Below are positions 1-9,600 of a DNA stretch of 64,000 bases, in pieces. Under the pieces are notes generated by a model. The model was given only the letters and a program-made list of their open reading frames with translations. It was not told the origin of the DNA and did not search any database. The stretch's first letter is position 1, and each line of letters begins with the position of its first letter. Made by a program: the position numbers and the translations under genes. The stretch lies in contig NZ_CP108462.1 of assembly GCF_036226365.1 (NCBI RefSeq), positions 1,240,001-1,304,000 on the forward strand. Direction: 5' to 3'. The DNA is from Streptomyces sp. NBC_01262. GTDB lineage: Bacteria; Actinomycetota; Actinomycetes; Streptomycetales; Streptomycetaceae.

Positions 1-2028
1 GCGCTGCTCGGCGAAGGCTGGTACACCGGGCGCCTGGGCTTCCACGGCGGCAGACGCAACATCTACGGTGACCACCGGGCGCTCCTGGCCCAGTTGGAGA
101 TCGCGTACGCCGACGGCACGGCCCGGACCGTCGTCACCGACGAGCACTGGCGCACGGCGGCGGGCCCCGTGCTGCGTTCGGAGCTCTACGACGGCGAGGC
201 CTACGACGCCCGGCACGAGCGGCCGGGCTGGTCCGCGCCGGGACACGCCACGTCCGACTGGGCACCCGTCCGCGAACTCCCGCTTCCTCACGCGGAGTTG
301 GTGGCACCCACGGGGCCGCCCGTGCGACGCGCCCAGACCGTCGCTCCCGTCGCGGTGATCACGACGCCGTCCGGGAAGACCGTCCTGGACTTCGGGCAGA
401 ACCTGGTCGGCCGGCTGCGCATCCGCGTCTCGGGCGCCCCCGGCCACGAGGTCACCCTGCGCCACGCGGAGGTGCTGGAGCACGGCGAGTTGAGCACCCG
501 CCCGCTACGGTTCGCCGCCGCCACGGACACCTACGTCCTGCGCGGCGAAGGCGTGGAGGTGTACGAACCGCACTTCACCTTCCACGGCTTCCGGTACGCC
601 GAGATCGGGAACTGGCCCGGACCGCTCGACCCCGCCCACATCGAAGCGGTCGTGCTCCACACCGACATGGCCCGCACCGGCTGGTTCGAGAGCTCCGACC
701 CGCTGGTCGACCGGCTGCACGAGAACGTCGTACAGGGCATGCTCGGCAACTTCCTCGACGTCCCCACGGACTGCCCCCAGCGCGACGAACGCATGGGCTG
801 GACCGGCGACATCCAGGTCTTCGCGCCCACCGCCTCCTTCCTCCACGACTGCTCCGGCATGCTGGCCGGCTGGCTGCGCGACCTGTCCGCGGAACAGCTG
901 GCACGCCCGGACGGCGTACCGCCCCTCGTCGTCCCCGACGTACTGCCGGACGCCTTCCAGGACGCGGGTGCCCAGGCGGTGTGGGCCGATGTCGCGGTAC
1001 TCCTGCCCTGGACCCTGTACCAGCGATTCGGTGACCCGGAGGTGCTGCGCACCCAGTACCCGAGCATGCGGGCCTGGGGCGAGGCCACGATCCGGCTCAC
1101 CGCCGAGGGCGACGGGCTGTGGCGGCAGGACTTCCAGCTCGGCGACTGGCTCGACCCGCAGGCCCCGCCGGACCGTCCGGGCGAGGCGCGGACCGACGGC
1201 GACCTCGTCGCCAACGCGTACGTCATCCGCTCCGCGGAGGTCCTCGCCGAGGCCGCCGAACTCCTGGACCACAAGGGCGACGCGGCCCGTTTCCGCGCGC
1301 ACGCGACTGCGGTACGCGAGCGATTCGCCGACCAATTCGTCACCCCTGACGGCCGACTGTCCTCCGACACCCAGACCGCCTACGCCCTGGCCATCGCCTT
1401 CTCCCTCCTGCCGACGGAACGTCAACAACGCGGCGCCGCCCAACGGTTGGCGTACATCGTGCGCCATGCGTCCTTCCGCATCGCCACCGGTTTCACGGGC
1501 ACCCCGCTGATCTGCGACGCCCTGTGCGCGGCGGGCGAACCGCAGCTCGCCTACCGCATGCTCCTGGAGAAGGACTGCCCCTCGTGGCTGTACCCGGTGA
1601 CCATGGGCGCCACCACCATCTGGGAGCGCTGGGACTCGATGCTGCCCGACGGCACCGTCAACCCCGGCGAGATGACCTCCTTCAACCACTACGCCCTCGG
1701 CGCCGTCGCCGACTGGCTGCACCGTACGGTCGCCGGTCTCGCCCCCGCCGCACCCGGCTGGCGACGGCTGCGCATCGCCCCGGTCCCGGGTGGCGACCTG
1801 ACATGGGCGAAAGCGGCCCACGACACCCCCTACGGCAGGGCCGAGGCGGGCTGGCGCATCGAGGGAGCCCAAGGAGTCAAAGGGGACATCCTCGTCGTCG
1901 AGGCGCTGATACCCCCGAACACCCGGGCCGAGGTCCAACTCCCCGACGGCAGAACCCCGTTCGAGATCGGCTCAGGACGCCACACCTTCCGCTGTCCCTA
2001 CGCCGCCCCGCCCTGGCCTAACGTATGA
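1..2028 (+). CDS. alpha-L-rhamnosidase, GH78 (5' truncated by window edge)
   Basis: The reading frame is open from the first base, so the true start lies outside the window; 675 residues are visible. It begins inside the GH78 N-terminal beta-sandwich (GEGWYTGRLGFHGGRRNIYG). The catalytic region carries DCPQRDERMGWTGD, whose Glu/Asp residues are the usual general-acid region of GH78, and later TSFNHYALGAV near the end of the (alpha/alpha)6 barrel, followed by a C-terminal beta domain. The family hydrolyses terminal alpha-L-rhamnose from plant or microbial glycans. No signal peptide can be judged because the N terminus is missing. Family call firm; substrate unknown. Confidence 0.93.
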   Translation, partial: ALLGEGWYTGRLGFHGGRRNIYGDHRALLAQLEIAYADGTARTVVTDEHWRTAAGPVLRSELYDGEAYDARHERPGWSAPGHATSDWAPVRELPLPHAELVAPTGPPVRRAQTVAPVAVITTPSGKTVLDFGQNLVGRLRIRVSGAPGHEVTLRHAEVLEHGELSTRPLRFAAATDTYVLRGEGVEVYEPHFTFHGFRYAEIGNWPGPLDPAHIEAVVLHTDMARTGWFESSDPLVDRLHENVVQGMLGNFLDVPTDCPQRDERMGWTGDIQVFAPTASFLHDCSGMLAGWLRDLSAEQLARPDGVPPLVVPDVLPDAFQDAGAQAVWADVAVLLPWTLYQRFGDPEVLRTQYPSMRAWGEATIRLTAEGDGLWRQDFQLGDWLDPQAPPDRPGEARTDGDLVANAYVIRSAEVLAEAAELLDHKGDAARFRAHATAVRERFADQFVTPDGRLSSDTQTAYALAIAFSLLPTERQQRGAAQRLAYIVRHASFRIATGFTGTPLICDALCAAGEPQLAYRMLLEKDCPSWLYPVTMGATTIWERWDSMLPDGTVNPGEMTSFNHYALGAVADWLHRTVAGLAPAAPGWRRLRIAPVPGGDLTWAKAAHDTPYGRAEAGWRIEGAQGVKGDILVVEALIPPNTRAEVQLPDGRTPFEIGSGRHTFRCPYAAPPWPNV

Positions 2029-2070
2029 CCTGGAGCGGGCAGGGCCCGGACGGGATCGTGGAGGTGCGTG

Positions 2071-2265
2071 ATGAAGCCGTTGACGCCCTCACCGCGGACG
2101 TCCCGAGGCTTGGCGTACGTCCTGTTGGTGGGCCCGCTGCTGCTCACGTGGTGGGTGATCCACTACGTGGTGTGGTGGCCGCTGCGGCTGATGACCTGGG
2201 ATGCGCTGCAAGTGGCCCGCCAACGTCGTCGGCAGCGGCAGAACCCGCCGCCGCGCTCCTGGTGA
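2071..2265 (+). CDS. small single-pass membrane protein
   Basis: A 64-residue protein of unknown function. A strong GGAGGT at 2060-2065 lies 5 nt before ATG 2071; a GTG at 2068 is too close to that site. One hydrophobic, Trp-rich segment (about residues 15-37, including LLLTWWVIHYVVWWPL) is followed by a basic Arg/Gln-rich tail, suggesting one membrane span with a cytoplasmic C terminus. It follows the rhamnosidase by about 40 bp and ends before a strong terminator, so it may be cotranscribed with it. Confidence 0.65.
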   Translation: MKPLTPSPRTSRGLAYVLLVGPLLLTWWVIHYVVWWPLRLMTWDALQVARQRRRQRQNPPPRSW

Positions 2266-2302
2266 GCGGTCCCACAGTCCGAGCGAGTCACGGTTGCGAG
2301 AC

Positions 2303-2342
2303 GCGGCGGGCACGGGCGGCCGTGAGGGCCCGTGCCTGCCGC
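2303..2342. terminator. bidirectional stem-loop between convergent genes
   Basis: Arms 2303-2317 and 2328-2342 form a 15-bp GC stem with one mismatch around a 10-nt loop. It lies between the small membrane gene (+) and the cutinase gene (-), the expected place for a shared terminator. There is no marked T-tract, as is common in Streptomyces. Confidence 0.75.
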
Positions 2343-2355
2343 GCTCCTGGTTGGG

Positions 2356-3216
2356 TTACAGGGGGCAGGTGTTCTCGAAGGCGACCGTATTGGGGTCGTT
2401 GGGGGTGGGGCAGAGGAACTGGTCGTAGCGGGTGTCGTTGTCGATGAAGCGCTTGAGCCAGACGATGCTGTACTCGGCGATCGTGGTGTTCGGGCTGGCG
2501 AAGGTGAAGTGGTCGGCGCCCCTGAGCTCGATGAACGCCTTGTCGTGGTCGTTCGTCAGTCCGTTGTAGGCGGGCAGGGCGAAGGTGTCGACGGGGGCGA
2601 TGGTGTCGCCGTCGGCGCCGAAGATCATGGTGGGTACCGTGATCTGGCTGGAGACGTTGATGATGTCCCAGGGTGCCAGCGCGATGGCCGCCTTGAGCGA
2701 CGGGTTGCTCGCCGCGCTCTCCAGCGTGCCGCCGCCGCCCATCGACCAGCCCATCACGGCCGTCCGGTTGGGATCGATCTCGCTCTTCACCGGGCTCTGG
2801 GTCGTCAGATAGGTGAGGGCGGCGAGCTGCTGTGTGCTGCGGTCGGTCGGGAAGTCCCACAGCGCGTTGCTGTCCAGGGTCATCACCACGAAGCCCTGGG
2901 AGGCCAGCCGGGGCCCGTACCAGGCGATCTCCGCCTGCGGTGCGACAAAGCCCGGCATGATGACGACGGCGCCGAAGGTGCCCTGGCTGGTGTCGGTGGG
3001 GAAATAGATGGTGCCGTCGTTGAAGCCCTGGCCGCTGCCCGACGGGATGGTGACCGAGGCGACGGTGAACGGGCCGGTTTCGGCGGTGACGCTGGCCTGG
3101 GTCGGGGCCGGACCGCGCTGGTAGGGGTTGGTGGCGGCGTGGGCGGGGGTGGCCAGCGCGATCGAGGCGACGACCGCGAGGATCGCCATCAGCGCTCGGA
3201 GCGAGAACGGTTTCAC
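2356..3216 (-). CDS. secreted PETase-like polyester hydrolase / cutinase
   Basis: An alpha/beta hydrolase of 286 residues from GTG 3216, chosen because GGAGAGGA lies just upstream and a Sec signal peptide (cut near AHA-ATN, about residue 27) begins there. Catalytic residues by motif are Ser158 (GWSMGGGG), Asp204 (GADGDTIAP) and His236 (RGADHF). The C terminus has RFIDNDTRYDQFLCP and a final Cys pair (Cys269, Cys284), matching the conserved disulfide of actinobacterial cutinases. Thermobifida-type cutinases usually have His before the nucleophile; here it is Trp157, as in Ideonella PETase. The oxyanion-loop aromatic is Phe90, not Tyr, and the extra PETase disulfide is absent. Second gene of a two-gene operon. 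Confidence 0.9.
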   Translation of the reverse strand: MKPFSLRALMAILAVVASIALATPAHAATNPYQRGPAPTQASVTAETGPFTVASVTIPSGSGQGFNDGTIYFPTDTSQGTFGAVVIMPGFVAPQAEIAWYGPRLASQGFVVMTLDSNALWDFPTDRSTQQLAALTYLTTQSPVKSEIDPNRTAVMGWSMGGGGTLESAASNPSLKAAIALAPWDIINVSSQITVPTMIFGADGDTIAPVDTFALPAYNGLTNDHDKAFIELRGADHFTFASPNTTIAEYSIVWLKRFIDNDTRYDQFLCPTPNDPNTVAFENTCPL

Positions 3217-3235
3217 GGGAGTCCTCTCCGGGCTG

Positions 3236-4205
<970 letters not shown>

Positions 4206-5438
4206 CTAGGCGGAGGTCGAAGGGCGGACGGATTCCGGCACCGGCCGGGGATGTTCGCGGGGCGGCCCGGAGAACACGTCGGCCCGCAGGGCCAGTTCCA
4301 GCTCGAAACGGGTCTCCGAATCCCGCAGGGCCTCGCCGAACAGTTTCTCCAGCTGGCGCATCCGGTACCGCACGGTCTGCGGATGGACGTGCAGCCGCAG
4401 AGCGGTGTCCCCGACGCTGCTCTCGCTCTGCAACCACGCGAGCAGCGTCTCCGCCAGCCGGTCGCGCTGGGGCACCGGAATTCCGGCCAGCGGCGCGAGA
4501 ACCCGGTACGACAGCGCCCGGACCAGCGGTTCGTCCGCGTAGAGGATCAGCGTCGAGACGTGGTCGGCGCACCGGATCACGCCCTCGCCGGGCAGAATGC
4601 CGCGCCGCATGAGCGACAGGGCGCGGGCCGCCCAGCGCAGCGAGTCCGCGATCTGGCCGAGCGGGACCGTCGGCCCGACCGCGGCGGGCCGGCCCTGCAA
4701 CGCGGGGGCGAGAACGCGGCCGTGCGAGGGGCCGGGGGCATCCGGGTCCGGGATGACCAGGCGGGCCGGGTGGGCCGTCATGTCGGCCAGCACGCCGGCG
4801 GGCAGCAGCAGCCGTTCGTCCTCTTCCCGCTCGGGCCCGCCCACGGCGATGACCGCGACCCGCTGCGGCACCGGCCAGCGCGCGCTGCGGGCGAGATCCT
4901 CGACGGCTTCCGCCGAGGACGGCGGATCGGCGAACAGCAGGTCCAGGAGACGCTTGCGGCGCCGTTGTAACTCCCCTGTGCTGCGTAACCGGTCCTCGGT
5001 GTGGCCTTCGGTGGCCGCCTGCATGATCTCGTGCATGTGCGTGAACGCCGCGTCCGCCAGCGCGGCCACCTCGCCGGAGTCGAGCTTCAGTTCGTCGGCG
5101 GCCTCCATCATGCGCCGCCAGGCGGCCCGGCCGCCGAGCCGGAGCGCGGCCTGCAGCACTTCGAGGCCGCGCCCTTCGACGGATTCGCCGCGCCCGATCA
5201 CCTGGTAGGTGTGGACGACGTGCTCCCGGTCCCGGCCGGCGTCGGCGATGCGGTCCACGAAGAGGGTCAGCGCCTGTTTGACTCCGGCTCTGATGGTCCG
5301 CACGTACGCGTCGTCGGCGGGCCGTGCGTACTCGGGCACCTGAAGCTGCACCTCGCGCTCCACTTCGACGGCGATCCCGTCGAGATGCGGGCGCAGGAAG
5401 TCGGCCAGCCGGTGGGGGACGACGGCGAAAGGATCCAT
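4206..5438 (-). CDS. PucR-family transcriptional regulator
   Basis: A 410-residue protein from ATG 5438, with TAGGAG upstream. The C terminus has the PucR-type HTH (ESSVGDTALRLHVHPQTVR, then YRMRQLEKLFG), which typically binds DNA and responds to purine, amino-acid or other metabolic signals. The N-terminal 180 residues are helical and resemble the sensory part of CdaR/PucR regulators. It lies between the antigen-85-like esterase gene (130 bp upstream of its start) and the cutinase operon, so either could be its target; the sequence does not decide. Confidence 0.88.
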   Translation of the reverse strand: MDPFAVVPHRLADFLRPHLDGIAVEVEREVQLQVPEYARPADDAYVRTIRAGVKQALTLFVDRIADAGRDREHVVHTYQVIGRGESVEGRGLEVLQAALRLGGRAAWRRMMEAADELKLDSGEVAALADAAFTHMHEIMQAATEGHTEDRLRSTGELQRRRKRLLDLLFADPPSSAEAVEDLARSARWPVPQRVAVIAVGGPEREEDERLLLPAGVLADMTAHPARLVIPDPDAPGPSHGRVLAPALQGRPAAVGPTVPLGQIADSLRWAARALSLMRRGILPGEGVIRCADHVSTLILYADEPLVRALSYRVLAPLAGIPVPQRDRLAETLLAWLQSESSVGDTALRLHVHPQTVRYRMRQLEKLFGEALRDSETRFELELALRADVFSGPPREHPRPVPESVRPSTSA

Positions 5439-5568
5439 GCTGCTTGCTCCTACCGCTCGGTCAAGGCGGCACAACCGACGACGATATCCCCCGTCGGACT
5501 CTGCTCACCTGTCCTCGCGTTACAAGGCGCAGCCTGGGTGTTGTCCGTACGTGACAAACCCGTTCGGG

Positions 5569-6570
5569 TCAGACCTGCAGACCGAGCGCTCCGGCGAGCA
5601 CCGGCCACGAGGCGGTGAACTCCCGCTGCCAGTCGCTCCATTGGTGCCCGCCGCCCTGATAGAGGTGCTGGGTGGCCGGGATGCCCAGCTGGCCGAGGGC
5701 GGTGACGAAGCTCTGCGTGGAGGGTGCCACCAGGCTTTCCAGAACCCCGGGCAGCAGAGCTCCGATGCCGCCGCTGATGACCTGCGCGAGCGCGATGATG
5801 GTGGCGAGCCCGCCGGTGAGGCTGCCGCTGCCGACGGAGATGTAGAGCGCGGTGCCGCGCAGGGCGCTCGCGCGTGCCAGGGGGTTGAAGTCCTGCCAGG
5901 TGGCGGAGTCGAGCGTCGGCTCACCCCATAGCGAAAGGGGATTGAGGCTCTCCCGTCCCACGATCGCCTCGACGATCATCGGCATGTTCGTCGCGGTGGT
6001 GTCGGGGATTCCGCTGTACGAGGCCGCGGCCACGAATGTTCCGGGGTGGCGGGCGGCGTGCGCCATGGCGCCGTATCCGCCGGTCGAAACCCCGGCGACG
6101 GCCTGGACGGCCGAGGCCCGGTAGCCGGCGCGCAGGACCGCCGGGACCTCCTGGAGCTGGAAGGTCTCGTAGTCGGGGCCGGTCTTCCAGCGTGTGGGGA
6201 TGCCGGTGGGTCCCGCGTCCGGCATGGCGACGATCAGGTCGCGGTTCGCGGTGAACGCCTCGATGTCGGTCTCACGGGTCCATGAGTTGTAGTCGTCGTG
6301 CGCGCCGTGCAGGAGATGGAGCACCGGCCAGGTGCGGTCGGGCCGGGCGGCGTAGGAGGTCGGCAGGATGATCCGTACGGGCGCGGTGCGGCCCAACGCG
6401 GCGGAGGGGATGCCGAGGTCGTAGGTGCGGGGCCCCAGTTGGGTGACGGTGACGTCGGCGGCCCAGGCTCTGCGGGCGCCGGTGAGCGCGCCCGCGAGGC
6501 CGAGGGCGGCGGCCTTGGCCAGGGTGCGGCGGGACGGACGGAGGTGGGGAACGGACGGACGGTCGGGCAT
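5569..6570 (-). CDS. Tat-exported esterase of the antigen-85 / mycolyltransferase type
   Basis: A 333-residue alpha/beta hydrolase. A twin-arginine signal (SRRTLAKAAALGLAGALTG) ends near ARRAWAAD, so it acts outside the cytoplasmic membrane. The nucleophile motif is GVSTGGYG. A later stretch, LWGEPTLDSATWQDFNPL, followed by YISVGSGS and GGGHQWSDW, recalls the Trp-Gly, glycine-loop and HSWEYW segments around the active site of Ag85/corynomycolyltransferases. The start has AAGGAG upstream. It lies 42 bp after the Pks13-like gene on the same strand, as fbp genes sit near pks13 in mycobacteria. An ordinary exported esterase is the alternative, since this Pfam family is broad in Streptomyces. Confidence 0.8.
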   Translation of the reverse strand: MPDRPSVPHLRPSRRTLAKAAALGLAGALTGARRAWAADVTVTQLGPRTYDLGIPSAALGRTAPVRIILPTSYAARPDRTWPVLHLLHGAHDDYNSWTRETDIEAFTANRDLIVAMPDAGPTGIPTRWKTGPDYETFQLQEVPAVLRAGYRASAVQAVAGVSTGGYGAMAHAARHPGTFVAAASYSGIPDTTATNMPMIVEAIVGRESLNPLSLWGEPTLDSATWQDFNPLARASALRGTALYISVGSGSLTGGLATIIALAQVISGGIGALLPGVLESLVAPSTQSFVTALGQLGIPATQHLYQGGGHQWSDWQREFTASWPVLAGALGLQV

Positions 6571-6612
6571 GGCGGGCGGCTCCTTGTGAGGTGATGCCGG
6601 GGAGCGGGGCGT

Positions 6613-9600
6613 TCAGCCGAGCGCCCGGTTCAGGTGGTCGGCGATGGCCTGGGCGTGCGGCGGGTCGAGCAGCGACAGGTGGTGTCCGGGGATGCGCACG
6701 ATCTCCAGGTCCGGGCACAGCTCGTCCCAGCCGAGGGCGTCGTCCTCGCGCTCGTAGGCCGGGTCGCGCACCGTGTGCGGCGCGGGCTCGGTGGCGCGGT
6801 AGAGGATCACCCGGCCGTCGTAAGGGCGGGGGGTGTGCGCCTCGCCGGTCCGCAGGTCCAGGTACGAGGCGCGCTGGTGCTCCAGCGCGGCGGGCGGGAT
6901 GTCGGCGACCGCGCGCAGGGCCTCCAGCACCAGGTCGATGCGGGCCCGGTCGTCGAGCCCGGCGAGTTCCCGGTACGGCAGGTCCAGCCGCGCGCCATAG
7001 GTGCGGGACACGTACGTCGCGAAGCCTTCGAAGTGCGCCCGCGCAACATCCCATGCGGTCCGCCCGGGCGGGCGGGCCAGCGGGCGTACGGCGTCGATGA
7101 GCACCACCGCGTCCGGGGGTGCGAACTCGGCGGCGAGCAGCCGGGCGGTCTCCTGGGCCACGAACCCGCCGAAGGACCATCCGCCGATCCGGTAGCGGCC
7201 GTCGGGCCACGCTTTGCGGATCGCCTCGGCGCACATTCGGGCCTTCGCGGCGACGGTGTCCGCCTCCTCGGCACGGTCCAGCCCGTACACCGGCAGCCCC
7301 GGCGCCAGCAGCCCGGCCAGCGGCCGGTAGACGTCCGGGGTGCCGCCGGCGGCGTGTGCCAGGACCAGCGGCGGGCGGTCACCGGCCGGGCGCAGCGCGC
7401 GCAGGGGGTACGGCATACGTTCCCGCCGGTCACGGTGCGGGGCGCGGGTGATCGCGTCGGCGGCGGCTTGGACGGTGCCGGCCAGCAGCAGGTCCCGAAG
7501 TGCCGGCGCGACGCCGAACTCGCGCTCGGCGGCGGTGCGCAGGCGGGCCGCCATGAGGGAGTCGAGGCCGAGGTCGGTGAGCGGGGTGTCGGGGGTGAGC
7601 TGCTCCGGGAGGTGGCCGCTGACGGCGGCGATGTGGCGGATGAGCCGTTCGGTGACCGTACCGGCACCGGTCCCTGGATCCGGCGGCGGTACGGAATCGG
7701 GCACCGGGTCCGGCGGGCCGCTGTGTGCGTCCGTCCACCAGTGGCGGGTGTGACGCCAGGCCGGGAGGGGGACGTCGACGACCTCGCCGTGCGGGTGGAG
7801 GAGGCGGGCCGGAAGGGGGTGGCCCGCGGCGTGGAGGGCGGCCAGCTGGCTGCGGAAGGTGAGGGCGGCGGCGTTGCCTCTGCGCAGCGTGGGCAGGTGG
7901 AGGGCGTCGGGCAGGGTCTCGGCGAGGGGGTGCAGAAGCACCGGGTGCGGGGAGATCTCGATGAAGACGGTGTGCCCGTCCGCCGCGGCGGCGGCGAGCG
8001 CACCGGCGAGCCGGACCGGGCGGCGCAGATTCGCCGTCCAGTGCGCGGCGTCGAAGGCGCAGGTGTGGGTGGGGTCGTCGTGGACGGTGGAGTAGACGCG
8101 GACGGCGCCGCCGGTCCGGCCCCGGATGCCGCTGAGGCGGGCGGTCAGTTCGGGCAGCAGCGGTTCGACCTGGGGCGAGTGCCCGGCGCCCTGGACGTGC
8201 ATGGTGCGGGCTGTGCGGCCGTGGGCGGCGAAGTGTTCGACGAGCAGGGCGACGGCCGACGCCTCACCGGTTACGATCTTCTGCCCGGGCGATGAGTGCA
8301 CGGCGAGGTGCACGCCCGGAAATCGCCGGTCGAGGTCGCCGAGTTCGTCGTCGGTCAGGTCGACGACCGCCATCGACCCGCCGCGCAGCGTGGCGAGCAG
8401 CCGGGACCGCACCGCGATGACGCGGGCGCCGTCGGCGGGGTCGAGCGCCCCTGCGACGACGGCCGCCGCCACCTCGCCCATGGAGTGGCCGATGACAGCG
8501 GCGGGTTCGACGCCGTAGGAGCGCCAGAGTTCGGCCAGCGCCACCTGGGTGCCGTAGAGGAGGGGCTGGGCGGTCTCCACATCTCGCAGGTCGTCGTCGG
8601 TGCAGGCAGCGAGCAGTTCGTACAGGGAGATGCCGCACCCGGCCGCGAGCACCGGTTCCAGCTTCTCCACGGCTGCGGCGAACGCGGGCTCGCAGCGGAG
8701 CAGTTGATGCCCCATCGCGGTCCACTGGGTGCCGTAGCCGGAGAAGACCCAGACCGCGCCGGGCCCGAGCCGGTCGCGGTCGCCGGTGCTGACCCGCGGG
8801 TGGGGGCGGCCGGCGGCCAGCGTGCGCAGGGCGGCGGTGAGTCCGTCGCGGTCGTGGGCGACGACGGCCGCGCGGGCGGAGCCTCGCCCGGCGCGCCCGG
8901 CGAGCGTCCGCACGACGTCCTGGAGCCGGGTGGCGCTCCCGCCGGGCGTGTCGAACCAGTCGGCGAGCCGGGCGGCGGTGTGCCGGACCCGGGCCGGGTC
9001 GGCGTCGCTGAGCTGCAGCATGGTGGCGGCCCCGTGTGCGAGGGGGACGCGCGCGGCGGGCTGAGCGGGGCGCCACTCCTCCAGCACGGCGTGCGCGTTG
9101 GTGCCGCCGAAGCCGAAGGCGGAGACTCCGGCGGTCGCGGTCCCGCCGTAGCGCGGCCAGGGCTCGGGTTCGGTGACAACCCGCAGCCGCTGGTCGTCCA
9201 GGGCCGGAAAGTCGCAGTGCAACGAGCCGGGGACGATCCCGTGGTGGAGCGCGAGGACCGCTTTGACCAGCCCCACCACCCCGGCGGCCGCCTCCAGATG
9301 GCCGAGGTTGCTCTTGACCGAGCCGAGCAGCAGCGGCTGGTCCGGGTGGCGTGTCCGGCCCAGGACGTCGGCCAGCGCGCCCGCCTCGATGGGGTCGCCG
9401 AGGGGAGTGCCGGTGCCGTGCGCCTCGACGTAGTCCACGGTCGCCGGATCGAGCCCGGCTCGCGCGTAGGCCGTCTCCAGGAGGGCGCGCTGGGCCGCCG
9501 GGCTGGGTGCCATGAGGCCGTTGGAGCGGCCGTCGGAGTTGACGGCGGTGGCCGTGATGAGGGCGAGGATCCGGTCGCCGTCGCGCAGCGCGTCGCTGAG

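Noticed and set aside
505..1938. 477-codon open frame opposite the rhamnosidase gene
   Set aside because: High GC opens antisense frames; composition is Gly/Val/Arg-rich with no motif and the plus strand is a clear GH78 gene.
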